From Prostheceraeus crozeri (Eukaryota > Platyhelminthes > Polycladida > Euryleptidae): a stretch of DNA of 64,000 nt. The stretch spans positions 62,001 to 126,000 of the forward strand of contig CAJQUW010007404.1 in NCBI GenBank assembly GCA_907163375.1. Reading direction: 5' to 3'. The position numbers and the translations under genes are program-made. This document shows positions 53,487 through 64,000 of this stretch, piece by piece; the first letter of the stretch is position 1, and each line of letters opens with the position of its first letter. Under the pieces are notes generated by a model that saw only the letters and a list, made by a program, of their open reading frames with translations, was not told the DNA's origin and searched no databases.

Positions 53487-56400
53487 TTTTTTTATGGCAT
53501 CTCATATAGTTCAGTAATTGCCTTCGCCAGGAGGAGGAAAGCAAGCGATATTTCAAGTCATATTGGGCGATCTGAAATCTAGAATCAAATATGGTAGTAC
53601 ATAGACAACTATTCCAAAGCAATGAATCGCAACGATCAATTCGAAAATGCGTATTAAAGTGAAGTAATCGATTGAAAAACATTAAGTGGAGTAGTCGATG
53701 TCGCATTGAAAAAAATGGTACCGAATTTAGCTTCAACTTTTCCTTCGATGTGCCATAGAATTCGAACTAGGTGTAGCATCGAACCGGTAAATGACGGAAA
53801 TTGAAGTGAATATTCATCACATTAGGCTGGTGTTCTCATGATGACAGCCTATTCATAATTAACATTTCCTCACCCTTTCTCAAAACTGTTTCAAAGACCC
53901 TCTTCATCCACCTCTCTTAAAATATAGGCCTATATACATGCTATATGTCAATTAGAAAGTGCTACAAATGAAATTATACCACTATCAGTGGTTTACTATA
54001 TAGGAAGCAATATCATGGCGACGTTCAGATTCGAAAGGCATGACAAATAGCACAATATCTGGGAAACATTATGTGTTCTAACGCTGTCGGGAAACTAGAA
54101 CATAAATAAATGAAGCCTGAAAGAAAAGATCAGACCGTTCAAACTATTCCAAATCAAAAAATTAATTGAGGAGGACCATTGTGTGATTTTGTGTATATTA
54201 CTGTAGCTGGAGGAAAATTGAAGACTGATAGAGCATCTAGTAGTGCAGAAGAAGAGAAAGTCAAGGGTGTTGCGATAGACCTCAATCTTTTTCCGTTTAA
54301 CGTGAATTTGTTTCATTATAAAAACAAGTACACCTATATAGTACTAACCTCATTTAAACGCTCAAATCCAGAAAGCCATCACTGGCTATCACTGTTATAT
54401 GAGCACATGCTTTACTCTAAACTTTGCGTGCGTAAATGTCTGAGTGACCAATATACTTGCATGTGACAATTGTCTCCATCCCTTGTGTAGGTTGTGGTGT
54501 GGCTAAATACATATAGTATCTAACAATGAGCTTGATCTTACTCATTATCATGCAACCATGCATGCAACAATCATGTCCACAAAGACAACGAAAAATGAGG
54601 TTTGTAGTTCATCAGTCTGAGATAAAATGCATGTTGTTACATGTCACTTCATGATGTTTCATGTCACATCACATTAACGAATAGAGTAGAACTCTATGCT
54701 TGCAGCATGTTTTGAAACAGATGCTCCTCATAATCCTTGTCATGATCCTTGTCTTCATATTATGCACAAGCAAATGTGATGCTGATGTAGTGAGCATAAA
54801 GACATGTATGCAACATCTAGCAGAGAAGAGAAGAACATAAAGGATATCTATTCTACTGATAACTACAGACATCCGGATGCAACATCATTCGATAGTTATC
54901 TGACAGAATGACGTCGAGAAGACATGAGAGGAATGGTTCGTTATTGCACACATGCTGATTCGCAGGCATACACTACATTGCAGGACATAAAATTTACAGC
55001 ATCAAAAGAAATGATGAGTTCCTAAAGAGTACTCTGCTTGATTAGCGTGTCCATCAATAGCAAAAAAAGCAATAGTAGAGAAGACACTGATGCCTTTAGA
55101 TAGGCGACGCGTCTTGCTTCGATCTACAACTATTATCTACAGACCATATGTAGTTTAACGTGAGTGATATTGACTTCTGATCTGTTCGAAGCAAAGACAT
55201 GTTCACTGCTCCGATTGCAAACAGCTGTCAATGTTTTCTAGACAGCTTTGAATGACAAAGTAAATGACCTAGACGACATCATGAAAGCGATTATGTGAAT
55301 GATCTTGAATACACCACCACATGTTTTTCGTTTAGCCGCATCATTGAATATGAAATAGACTTGTTAATATTTTATAAATGTAGGCGACCAGATTTCGGTC
55401 CTAACTGACCTTCACACGATCAATAAAAACGGCAATTTATCAGTAGTATGCTGACTCTGAACAAATGAAAAACGATCACTGGTTTCTTGAAGATAGGTTT
55501 GAGTGATCAGATAGTTATGGAGAATGGCGCCGTGACTTTAGGTTAGATTTTTACCCGTCATTGCTTCGAAATAACCTTGACATGTAATTATTTTAAGTAG
55601 TACATTCAGTCTTAAAAGAAGTTGATAATTTTGCTTTCCAGCAGACAGTGTTACCGGTATATTGTAGCGCTTGAATATTTTAGAAAGAAAGTTGCATATT
55701 CATTGTGAAGAAAGTAACATTTCCTGATATAGCAATTGATAGGCTTATCCCTTTCAAATTTGATTTCGCTCCTTATAGAATACACTTAAGAAAATATTGG
55801 GCAAGTCCTAAACCTTGTGGTATACTAGATTGCGTTTTGGATGATCTGGCTACACAATCATATTACAATAAACTATACCACTATCTGGACCGAAAGAGCA
55901 GATCACATAAATTGATCAACAAATTGTGATGTTGGTGCATGGTGTGGCTGATACGGCGCTAAACAATCAACTATAGTGAGGATATTTGTACGGAGCGTTG
56001 CGTCGGAGCTACGATTCTAATGGCAATTGGCATCAGCAGGCATAGCGAAATAGAGATGCTATTTAGACGAAAATATTCGGTGAAATAATTGGTTTTTGCA
56101 AATGCAAATCATTATTCCAATGTACTAATACGCGGATACAACGAGTTTCGTGTTTCCACGCTATATCGTTCGACGCCTAAATTTGATCATAAATCTAAAG
56201 TACAATCGAATGTATTCAGATGGACATACTTGAATGAACCACTGAAATTATAATACATGAAATAAACTATATATTTATACCGATGACAATATACCGATAG
56301 CGACAGGCCTACGAATTGTAGCGGCAGGACCTTTCTACAATTAGTTGCAGCTGATATCAGTGGTTGTTGACATCTTAACGTGGTGCAGCTGACTTGCTTC

Positions 56401-57543
56401 AATTGAAAACAAAGATTCGCAGCATGTTGCTTCACTGACCTTCACACCATAAGAAATTAGGCTATCTATTCTAAACAATATTTTCTTTTTAACTGCGAGA
56501 CAAGATTTTAAAGTTGCGATTTGATTTTGTATCGTAAAAATGTGATGCAAATATAGAATGTAAATTATTTCCTGTGAAAATTTTTAATATCAAACGTTCA
56601 TCAAGCAGTATTTGCAGATATCAGTTCGATACTGGATGCCATATTCTTCGTCACCTTTATTTGCTCAAGTTTCAGAAGCTGCAACAAGCAGGCTTGCGCT
56701 CGCCTCGTGGGTGCGCGACTGATCCACTTATCTGATTATCAGTAGGGTAAATATATGTTAATGAATTTACAAATGCGCAAAGAATCAGCAGACTTTCTTG
56801 AAATTAATTTTAATCGATAGAACTCATCAAAGCGTTGTATCAAAATATGGCCCATTTTTTATTTATTTTGCATGGACCGTTCGTTCAGTCATGTTCAACG
56901 TTCGTTCGTTCACTTTTTGATTTTGCTGTCCCGTTTGTTCGTTCTAATCTTTCACCAAAAGTGAGAAAAAATCACTTTCGCTGGAAGGCATTGGCTCGGA
57001 TCTTTAAGCGTACACTCGTTTTTCAAATGCTGGCCACACTTCGACATTTGTACTAAGTAGCAGCAACTCGAACTATTACTACCATCTCCACTTTAATTTG
57101 GTTGTGTCATATCCTGGGTGTCCGCTTCCTGAAAAGTCGGTGAAAATTAGGTAATTCGATAAACATTCGGGAATAATCGAGAAAAGTCGGGAATTTCAAG
57201 TGACAACTACGAATTTGTGCTAATTCAACAAATCTGATCTCCATTCTTACATATTCTCCATTTTCTAAGTTTTTCCGAGAGTAATTGCAATACAATATTA
57301 TGCTGTTAAAGCAGTCCTGATGCGACCATTATTAATTTTTCTTGACCATTAATTGATCAAAATCTGAAAATGTCATATTTTAGTCCATTCAATCATGCTC
57401 AGTGCTCGAACTTTTTCGAGAATTCCCGGATTTTCGGGGGTTTCACCATTTTCTGATAGGGCATTTAGATTCTTGCAAAAATGCATTAAAAGAAGACCTC
57501 ATCCTGCACGTTGTCTCACCGTGCCAAATAGTGAAACATATTA
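53487..57543. other. Intergenic, short open stretches of unknown origin
   Basis: AT-rich. Open frames on the plus strand at 54200-54350 (after a ttactgtag acceptor-like site, GGKLKTDRASSSAEEEKVKG) and 55680-55929 (KVTFPDIAIDRLIPFKFDF) look mildly coding-like but match no family I know. 57110-57430 has GTCGG/CCGG-rich sequence reminiscent of short hAT ends. Confidence 0.35.
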
Positions 57544-58287
57544 GTCCGGGAGCTAGCGTGAAGTTGTGCAGGGAACGAGGTAGTACATAAAACTTTCACA
57601 TAGCATAGTACACCTCTAACCTACTGCAAAACTTCGCGTCTGCCGGATCAGATCATTTACTTTTCAGAAATAGAGAGGATAGCACAATCCTATGTATTTC
57701 CAGTGGTAAAATTGTGACATTTAAGGTGTTGACTCCATTTTTTCGAATTTTTTCTCATAAAAGTTACACAAATTGGTATTTTGTTGAACTGGTTATTATA
57801 GAAATCATCTACAGATCATGATCTTTCAAATTAGTTATCATTCAGTGACAGAAGATGAAGTAAAGTGTATAAACAGACACTTTTAGTTGGTGTAACTGCA
57901 AATTTTAACATAAAAATTTTAGGAAAATTGTTGATATACTTTAACGAAAAGTGTCTGTTTATACACTTTACTTCATCTTCTGTCACTGAATGATAACTAA
58001 TTTGAAAGATCATGATCTGTAGATGATTTCTATAATAACCAGTTCAACAAAATACCAATTTGTGTAACTTTTATGAGCAAAAATTCGAAAAAATGGAGTC
58101 AACACCTTAAATGTCACAATTTTACCACTGGAAATACATAGGATTGTGCTATCCTCTCTATTTCTGAAAAGCAAATGATCTGATCCGGCAGACGCGAAGT
58201 TTTGCAGTAGGTTAGAGGTGTACTATGCTATGTGAAAGTTTTATGTACTACCTCGTTCCCTGCACAACTTCACCCTAGCTCCCGGAC
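57544..58287. mobile_element. Fold-back element, 341-bp arms
   Basis: 57544-57884 and 57947-58287 are inverted copies, both 341 bp and nearly identical, with a 62-bp loop. The outermost bases are GTCCGGGAGCTAG and its complement, flanked by TA on both sides (57542-57543, 58288-58289). No coding capacity. A TA duplication suggests a Tc1/mariner-mobilised MITE, but the ends do not match the intronic element. Confidence 0.88.
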
Positions 58288-58289
58288 TA

Positions 58290-60019
58290 TATGGGTACTT
58301 AACTAATTTTTGGCCCTTGGTAGCTTGCAGACAAGAGACATTTCCATTCATGCTATTGAATGCTTGATAATGTCGATAAATTTCTGTTTGTGTGTCAAAG
58401 TTTCCATCAATAGTGTATCGTGCAATACTCATTTTGTCTTCAGAAATTCCTCCGCCTCTTGGTCATGCAATAGTAAGTTATATTAGCATATTAGCTAATG
58501 AAATGAAACTCGGTCACGAAATAGGTCTTGGATTTCAAAAATATTTGATCTACTATTTCAAAACTGTTCAAGATAGGCTGCGAGACATTGATTGTTTGAC
58601 TTCGTAGAATTGATTGAAACATAAGTATGATATATTTTTTTGATACAGGATGTCACTTACTTGTCCTGATATTTGTAAATAATTCATAGATCATGAAGTA
58701 CGGGTAGCACAGTAGTGAACTGACCGAAGGTTGGTGAATAGAATTTGCGATATTCAAGCTTCCCAACACTCCTTTTCTTCAAAAGAATTCTTACTTTTGC
58801 TACTTCTATATGAATAATGCAAGTAGGCTACTGCTTGTAATATTTGATATGCTCAGCCCTTGTATTTTCATTGAGGCATAATTTAAGAACTTTCCTCATG
58901 GCCACGCAACAACTGATAATTTTACAGAGAGGATATTCAGTGCAATCGAAAGTCAAAACTGCAGTTATCTAGTCTTCTAATGTTGGATGGTGACTGTTTA
59001 AATGCAAACAAACCAGTATGGGGAAGTGAACCATCAAATGCATTTAATTTTATTCCAATTCATTTCAAAATACATTAAATGACATGCATGCGATTGCAGT
59101 CTGGTCGATGCTGATACTAGTGTCCTGCTCAAATTTCACACTGATTTTTCAAAAGAACTGCAAGAGTATGGTTCAGATGCTGCTGCCGAATTGAAAAAAT
59201 GAATTTATGCTGGTTTCTGGGATCATCTGCAAGGTTAGTGGATCTGCATCTGATTGGCCGGTGAAGTTTGGAAGTACAGTAAAAGAGCCAATGATATTTG
59301 TTGAATGCAGTTGGCGGTCTTCAGGTCAATGGGCCCAGCTTTACAACGTCTGCGCAATATTTGGGAGTCAGACAAATAATACCTCTGCACCTACATTCCT
59401 CAGAATCATTTGGACGATGCGATGAGAAGCAGCTTCCGCTTGCAACTATCCATGCTCACTACGAAATGATTAAATTTCTTGAAGAGAAAGTGAAGAGCAG
59501 TGAAGAGCCAAACTTTGAAAGACACCATTGCTTAATTTTCAGCGCAGGTTCTCGTGGGGTTGCAGAAGCTCTATGTAGCAATCTTTGCGTATCTACAAAA
59601 ATATTGACACTATTTGACTTAATGGTCTTGTATAGGTCCTTTCGACTTTGCTAAGTTACGTCAGTGAGTTTGCAATAGCCTTGATGTTGTATCGTCAATA
59701 TCATCACATCGAAAATTGCGCATGTGCAAACATGAAAAATTGCTATGAGTCGGATGTGGACTCCTCAAAAGTAACGGCGGTTGCTATTCGAGAAATAGTC
59801 GGTAGGCCCTATTATCATAAATCAATTAAATTCTGGGAGAATGGCTTCTGTACCATATCAAGAAATGAGTTTTTCAATTGACAGAAGTCAAGTAGTAAAG
59901 TGCTTCTATTTAGATAAGGGTTTTTCAACCTATTTTGGTCTACCCCCTTTGTATGTTCCTATCTCTATGTGACCCCCTAGCAGTAGTACCTACTAGCGCA
60001 GTACAGTGTATCACATTTA
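58290..60019 (+). other. Coding-like islands of unknown identity
   Basis: After a strong acceptor (tttgtcttcag, ending 58441) the plus strand reads EIPPPLGHAIVSYISILANE and KYLIYYFKTVQDRLRDID. After gcgattgcag (ending 59099) it reads LVDADTSVLLKFHTDFSKEL and QEYGSDAAAELKK. After gaatgcag (ending 59311) one frame reads SMGPALQRLRNIWESDK. They may be exons or a decayed gene. No family recognised and no chain of compatible splice sites established. Near 59920-59980 a GGGTTTTTCAACC...ACCCCC pattern resembles an old hAT end. Confidence 0.3.
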
Positions 60020-61368
60020 CATGGTTCCTACGCTTCCTAAATCTTCTTAAAACTCATGAAATCTCCTTAATTTCAATTTCCTCCTTAAATCTCCTTAAAT
60101 GTCCTTAATTTTTTGAAAATCTTCTTAAATTTCTGGACTTTAGATTCATTCCGTGACGGTGCGTGGTGGGTGATGAATCAATAACATAGTAAACTGTACC
60201 GTCTCTCACTCTCAGCGTTGATTTTTTTGCGCAAATCTTCGGAAAATCCTGTTTTCATATTCCTATTATATTTATTAAGACCTATTTCAATAATACTTCT
60301 GCTTGAAAACGTTTTCATTGTATCTCTTTTACTGGATAATGAAATGAATGAAATCAAACATATCCGTGTAGTTATATTAGCTTACCATAGTACGCGTGTA
60401 TTTTGAATTTATAATAATGTTATTCCAGAATAACTTCAAATTCTTTGTGTTGATAAGTGGGGCAAACATTGTTTCATGTATATAGCCAATAACTGTGACT
60501 AGGACAACCACGATTTTCAACTTCGAATCCAAATCATGTTTTATGGACTTTTTTTGATGTATTCAGAGGTAGTTTGTGATGAACAAATAGAAAAATCATG
60601 AGAGTGAAAGCAACCCAGCCTTGTTTCTTTCAGCTGACTTTACTTCATATATTCTCTTGGATTGTGGAAATCAATATTCTTCATCAATTGTAATCATTTG
60701 TCTAATGATATTTTTTATAATATACATGAACATTTAACAAACAAAACTTGGCTTTATATTTTGTTCCTTGTTGATATGTTCCTGTTTCCATTGTTGCAAA
60801 TTGCTTAATCAGGTCAGCAACTTTCAACAATTCAGTTCGGCAAATATTGATGAGCCTGCACCTGCCCTGTGTATTCGACAGCAAAGTGCAAGGGTAAAGA
60901 ATTGTTATCATTACGAAAATTCAAATTCACAGAGGATCATGATTGCTTTTGAGCGTACTTCCAAATGTAAAGATTACACAGAAAGAAATAATTTTTTGAT
61001 TGATAACGCTAATGGAGTTCCAAAACGAAACAAATTTTTTCCATGAACATTGGATATACATGGCTCAATGGAATTTCATATCACAATTTACAAAATGACT
61101 TCTCAAATTTGGGACTACTTTTGAGACGGCACACTTTGGATTTGGAATCGTTCTTCTTAGCAGAATGTGACTATCAGAGAGTCGAGAATTCACCTTTTCT
61201 ACACTTCACTAGGTGGAGGATCAAACCCTGGACCTTCTGTACATTATGTTATCGGTGCGGTCACTTAACCAACTGAGCCGTCATACCTCCCTAAATTAAG
61301 TGATTACTGTTCTTAAAATCTCCTTAAATCTCCTTAATTTTTGAATCAGAAAAAGCGTAGGAACCCTG
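60020..61368. mobile_element. hAT-like MITE with GGTTCCTACGCTT ends
   Basis: The left end CATGGTTCCTACGCTT and the reverse complement of the right end CAGGGTTCCTACGCTT are inverted repeats. CTCCTTAAAT motifs repeat next to both ends. The 1.35-kb body is non-coding and contains a tRNA-like segment. No 8-bp duplication found. Confidence 0.62.
61080..61292 (-). repeat. tRNA-derived SINE
   Basis: On the minus strand GACGGCTCAGTTGGTTAAG (A-box-like) is followed about 40 bases later by GGTCCAGGGTTTGATCC (B-box-like) with tRNA-like spacing, then unique sequence towards 61080. The acceptor stem does not close well, so it is a SINE head or tRNA pseudogene rather than a tRNA gene. Confidence 0.55.
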
Positions 61369-62559
61369 CGTTTAGCGCATTCATGGATACATCGAACTGA
61401 TTGGGATTTCCCATTTCGTCTATAAAATTTTCACCACCTCATGGATATAACGAACTCTATAACTTTGACATCATAAATGAAAATTTACTGTGAATACAGA
61501 AAGTAACTCCCAAAAATTGGTAACTGTCAAATATTTTAAGCTAGAAATTTTATTTCTTCTATGTTCCTAACAGACAAGTAAGATATAGGACTAATTAAAT
61601 GTAGCAATATTGGCATAGCAACGGAATCTCCCGAGAAATGCTTCATAGCTGAATTTTTAGGTAAAATGTGATTCTTTAGGTGATTTCGTCTTTGTACAAT
61701 AATTAATTTTTTGTGGAAGCTATGCAGCATCACGATTTTATTAATTCAAACTGCTTTAGATGACTTTCCTTGATGACCCACCTCTTCTATGTAAACTTCA
61801 TTTCGTCAAATCAGTGGTAAACTAGTTCAGACTAGTAAATTCTCTTTTCTATTTGTTGCACTGAGAGACATTATGCAGTGTCTCCTGTCGTGTTTAATGG
61901 ACGCTGAAGTCCGTTAAAGTCTAAGTAAAAGTATTTCTTAAGTCTTCTATTTATGATAAAAATAGAAGTATCTCTTTCCCCGTAAAAGTGACGTCTCTGA
62001 AAAATATTTGAAAAAGTCTTGACAGTGGTTTATTGTTTAGTGAAATGAGAAAATAATTTTCTCACAAATGACTCCAGAGGCGACGGGTCGGATGAACGAT
62101 GCGTTATCAAGTTTTTTTGAAAGATGAAATTCATTAGCCAACTAATGACTGACTGGCCTCACGGCCTTAATATGCAGCATGTGCTACAGAGCTCAGCGAT
62201 CTATAAACCTAGAGCTCCTACATCCCGATGACTTTTGTGATTTCTTTTTTTTTATGATATAGAATATCTTGGATTAGGTAATCTATGCATCATGTATATG
62301 ATGGAATTTTTTAAACTGTTTGTCGTTTGAAATTGTAGGTACTTGATGTCCTCTCATTTCCTCTTTTTATATTTCTCCTGATGAAGATTGGTCAATCTCT
62401 GTCATTTTGTTGCAAATTGAAACCAGTAGAGGCAAGATAATTATTTGATTTTTTGATTTTTGCGACGTTTTCGTCTTTCAAAAAACTTGACAGTAGTTTA
62501 TTCCATTTTATGAAATATTTGGTTCAATCTATGATCTAGGTTTTGCTACATGACTGTAG
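61369..62559. other. No feature recognised
   Basis: AT-rich spacer. Short complementary stretches occur, for example TTTTTGAAAGATGAAAT near 62113 against TCTTTCAAAAAAC near 62475, but no element could be defined. Confidence 0.35.
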
Positions 62560-64000
62560 AACATGAATTCTGAGTAAAGAAAGTCGGCAAAGCATGGATT
62601 TGTTCGGGGATGTGGTGCTGGCGCAAGGTGCTACGCATCCTTTGGATTATCAGAGAAACTTATGAATCTGTTCTGAAGCAGTGATGTGGAGCGGAGCGGT
62701 AGTAAAGAAAATTTTGACTGGAGCGGAGCGGAGTGGAGTGGGAGAGAACCTGATGTTGACAAAGTCAACAAAGTTTTATCATAATTAATGATTTTTTACA
62801 TTATTATTATTACACTATTTTTTGTAAGATATTAGTCTATTATCTATTTTTTCAACATTATTCGGAGATTAGACTCCATTCTCAAGTTATACAGTAAGTA
62901 GAAGGGTTGTATAAACCGTTAATAAGAAAGCCAATGAAGATATGATTTAGAATTGAAAGAAATCTGAAAGTTAAAAATGGAAGTCCGACAGTTCATATTC
63001 GTTTCCTATGGATGGGTTCAAATTTTTAGTGTGCATTGGCTCACGGAATGTTAGGTTAATGAATGATTGACACAGATATATTTTGCTAGGTTATTTGACA
63101 TGTGATGAGATGTTATAGATGGATTAAGTCTTGTTTTTCAGATGTTCATTAATTCTTCTATGCAAAGTTTTTATCGTACTGCCGAGTACCGATGTATCGT
63201 TCCTTGCATCTTATACAAAATTATTCTTATAAAATTTATCAAATTTTTCTGATACAAAATTATCATTTCAAATTAGACATGAATGTCACTAAGTTATTAT
63301 CACATGAGAAGTGTAGAATCACTATTAATGCTAATGTGCAATCCGCTTTCGAAGTATTGTTCAATTATAATCATTATTTATTTAAAATCATTCATGATTA
63401 TCGGCCATAATTCGTATTTAGAATTCGACAAGCATAAGGCTAATATTTTGCAGTTAAGCATATTATCAGAGTGGAAGTCAATCATAATTTACAGTAGTCA
63501 AACAACCTAAAAAGTTCAAGGAAATCGTTTTATCTATGGTATGGTAAATTAATAGGATTTAGTTTAAGTGGAGCGGAGCGGAGCGGAGTGGCTAGGTATG
63601 AAAAAATGACTGGAGCGGAGCGAAAGCGAAGTGTAATCGGAGCGGAGTGGAGTGGAGCGGTAAAATTGCACCGCTCCACATCCTTGTTCTGAAGGAGGTT
63701 GGATGGCCTCAGTATGCTAGGAAGGATCAGCAAACAGAAACTTGACCATAAAATGATAAGTTGCTAGGTCATCTGCAGATGAAAAACATGGCTAAGGAAT
63801 TGATGCTCGGAATGGTTGGAGGCTAGTGGAGACGAGGAAGCCCCAGAAGTCGTTGGTTTGATGAAGTGAAGGGAACAGCTGGACTGGAGTTGGGGCGGTT
63901 CCTCTGCTGCAGGAATAGAAAAGCTTTGCGGCGGCAATCCATGGAAATCGCCAGAAGTCGACCACGACCAGTTGACAGCGGGATGAATCAGAGGCAGAAG
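62560..64000 (+). mobile_element. LINE C-terminal region, split by a hAT insertion
   Basis: Before the hAT element the plus strand reads MWCWRKVLRILWIIRETYES. After it come LLGHLQMKNMAKELMLG and WRRGSPRSRWFDEVKGTAGL. This is the EMWCYRRMLRISW...EVL, then L.GH, then RGR.R.RW.D.VK.W.G order of the tail after many animal LINE reverse transcriptases. It contains a stop and frame changes and continues past the right edge. Confidence 0.72.
62679..63686. mobile_element. hAT-type MITE with GGAGC pentamer ends
   Basis: The ends CAGTGATGTGGAGCGG and, reversed, CAAGGATGTGGAGCGG are inverted repeats starting with CA, as in hAT elements. The flanking 8 bases TTCTGAAG are identical (62671-62678 and 63687-63694). 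Arrays of GGAGC/GGAGT pentamers lie at 62686-62740 and 63570-63660. The 1,008-bp element has no transposase. Confidence 0.88.

Overview
The window is a piece of an AT-rich, intron-rich animal genome. Its left half carries most of one host gene on the minus strand, the orthologue of the microtubule polymerase XMAP215/ch-TOG/CKAP5 (Drosophila msps). I placed 18 coding exons between 35056 and 3011. They run from the start codon through TOG domains 1 to 5, about 1,480 residues, with every junction GT-AG and every phase consistent. The last quarter of the protein (the human protein is about 2,030 residues) lies beyond the left edge. Introns are either tiny (59 to 79 bp) or 0.4 to 5 kb and filled with repeats. 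The TE mix (Penelope-like elements, Tc1/mariner, hAT and piggyBac MITEs, L2/CR1-type LINEs) fits an invertebrate metazoan; I cannot name the phylum from this sequence.

Layout, left half. 1-3010 is intron holding a LINE fragment. 3011-35056 is the CKAP5 coding region. Its introns hold a hAT MITE (6.1-6.4 kb), a Tigger-like MITE (10.0-10.6 kb), an L2/CR1 LINE tail (13.6-14.2 kb), a 1.8-kb Tc1/mariner element with 165-bp inverted repeats (14438-16235), a 97-bp palindromic hAT element (18.4 kb), a palindromic Penelope-like element with 786-bp arms (25224-27381), a piggyBac-type MITE (28.2-28.5 kb), a retroinsertion with 12-bp target duplication (31.1-31.5 kb) and a decayed Tc1 element (32.0-32.8 kb).

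Layout, right half. From 35.1 kb to the end I recognise no host gene; it is a patchwork of mobile elements. In order: a hAT-type element with an exact 8-bp duplication (35.3-36.4 kb), an L2/CR1 tail (38.5-38.9 kb), one copy of a repeat with a tRNA-type B box (39.7-40.0 kb), a nearly whole Penelope-like element with reverse transcriptase and GIY-YIG domains and perfect 64-bp inverted ends (40645-42871), a 207-bp tandem duplication interrupted by a LINE (45.2-47.5 kb), the second B-box repeat copy (47.6-48.0 kb), a 235-bp tandem duplication (49.0-49.5 kb), a hAT transposase remnant (50.7-51.4 kb), a second palindromic Penelope-like element (52119-53151), a 744-bp fold-back element (57544-58287), a MITE carrying a tRNA-like SINE head (60.0-61.4 kb), and a hAT element with GGAGC pentamer ends inserted into a LINE (62679-63686).

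The most interesting pattern is that the three Penelope-like elements, which differ in sequence, each carry a hammerhead-ribozyme-like motif downstream of the GIY-YIG domain. In the two palindromic copies the motif is present once in each arm, in opposite orientation. No CRISPR, operon, rRNA or convincing tRNA gene is present, and I saw no retroviral, LTR or Polinton parts.
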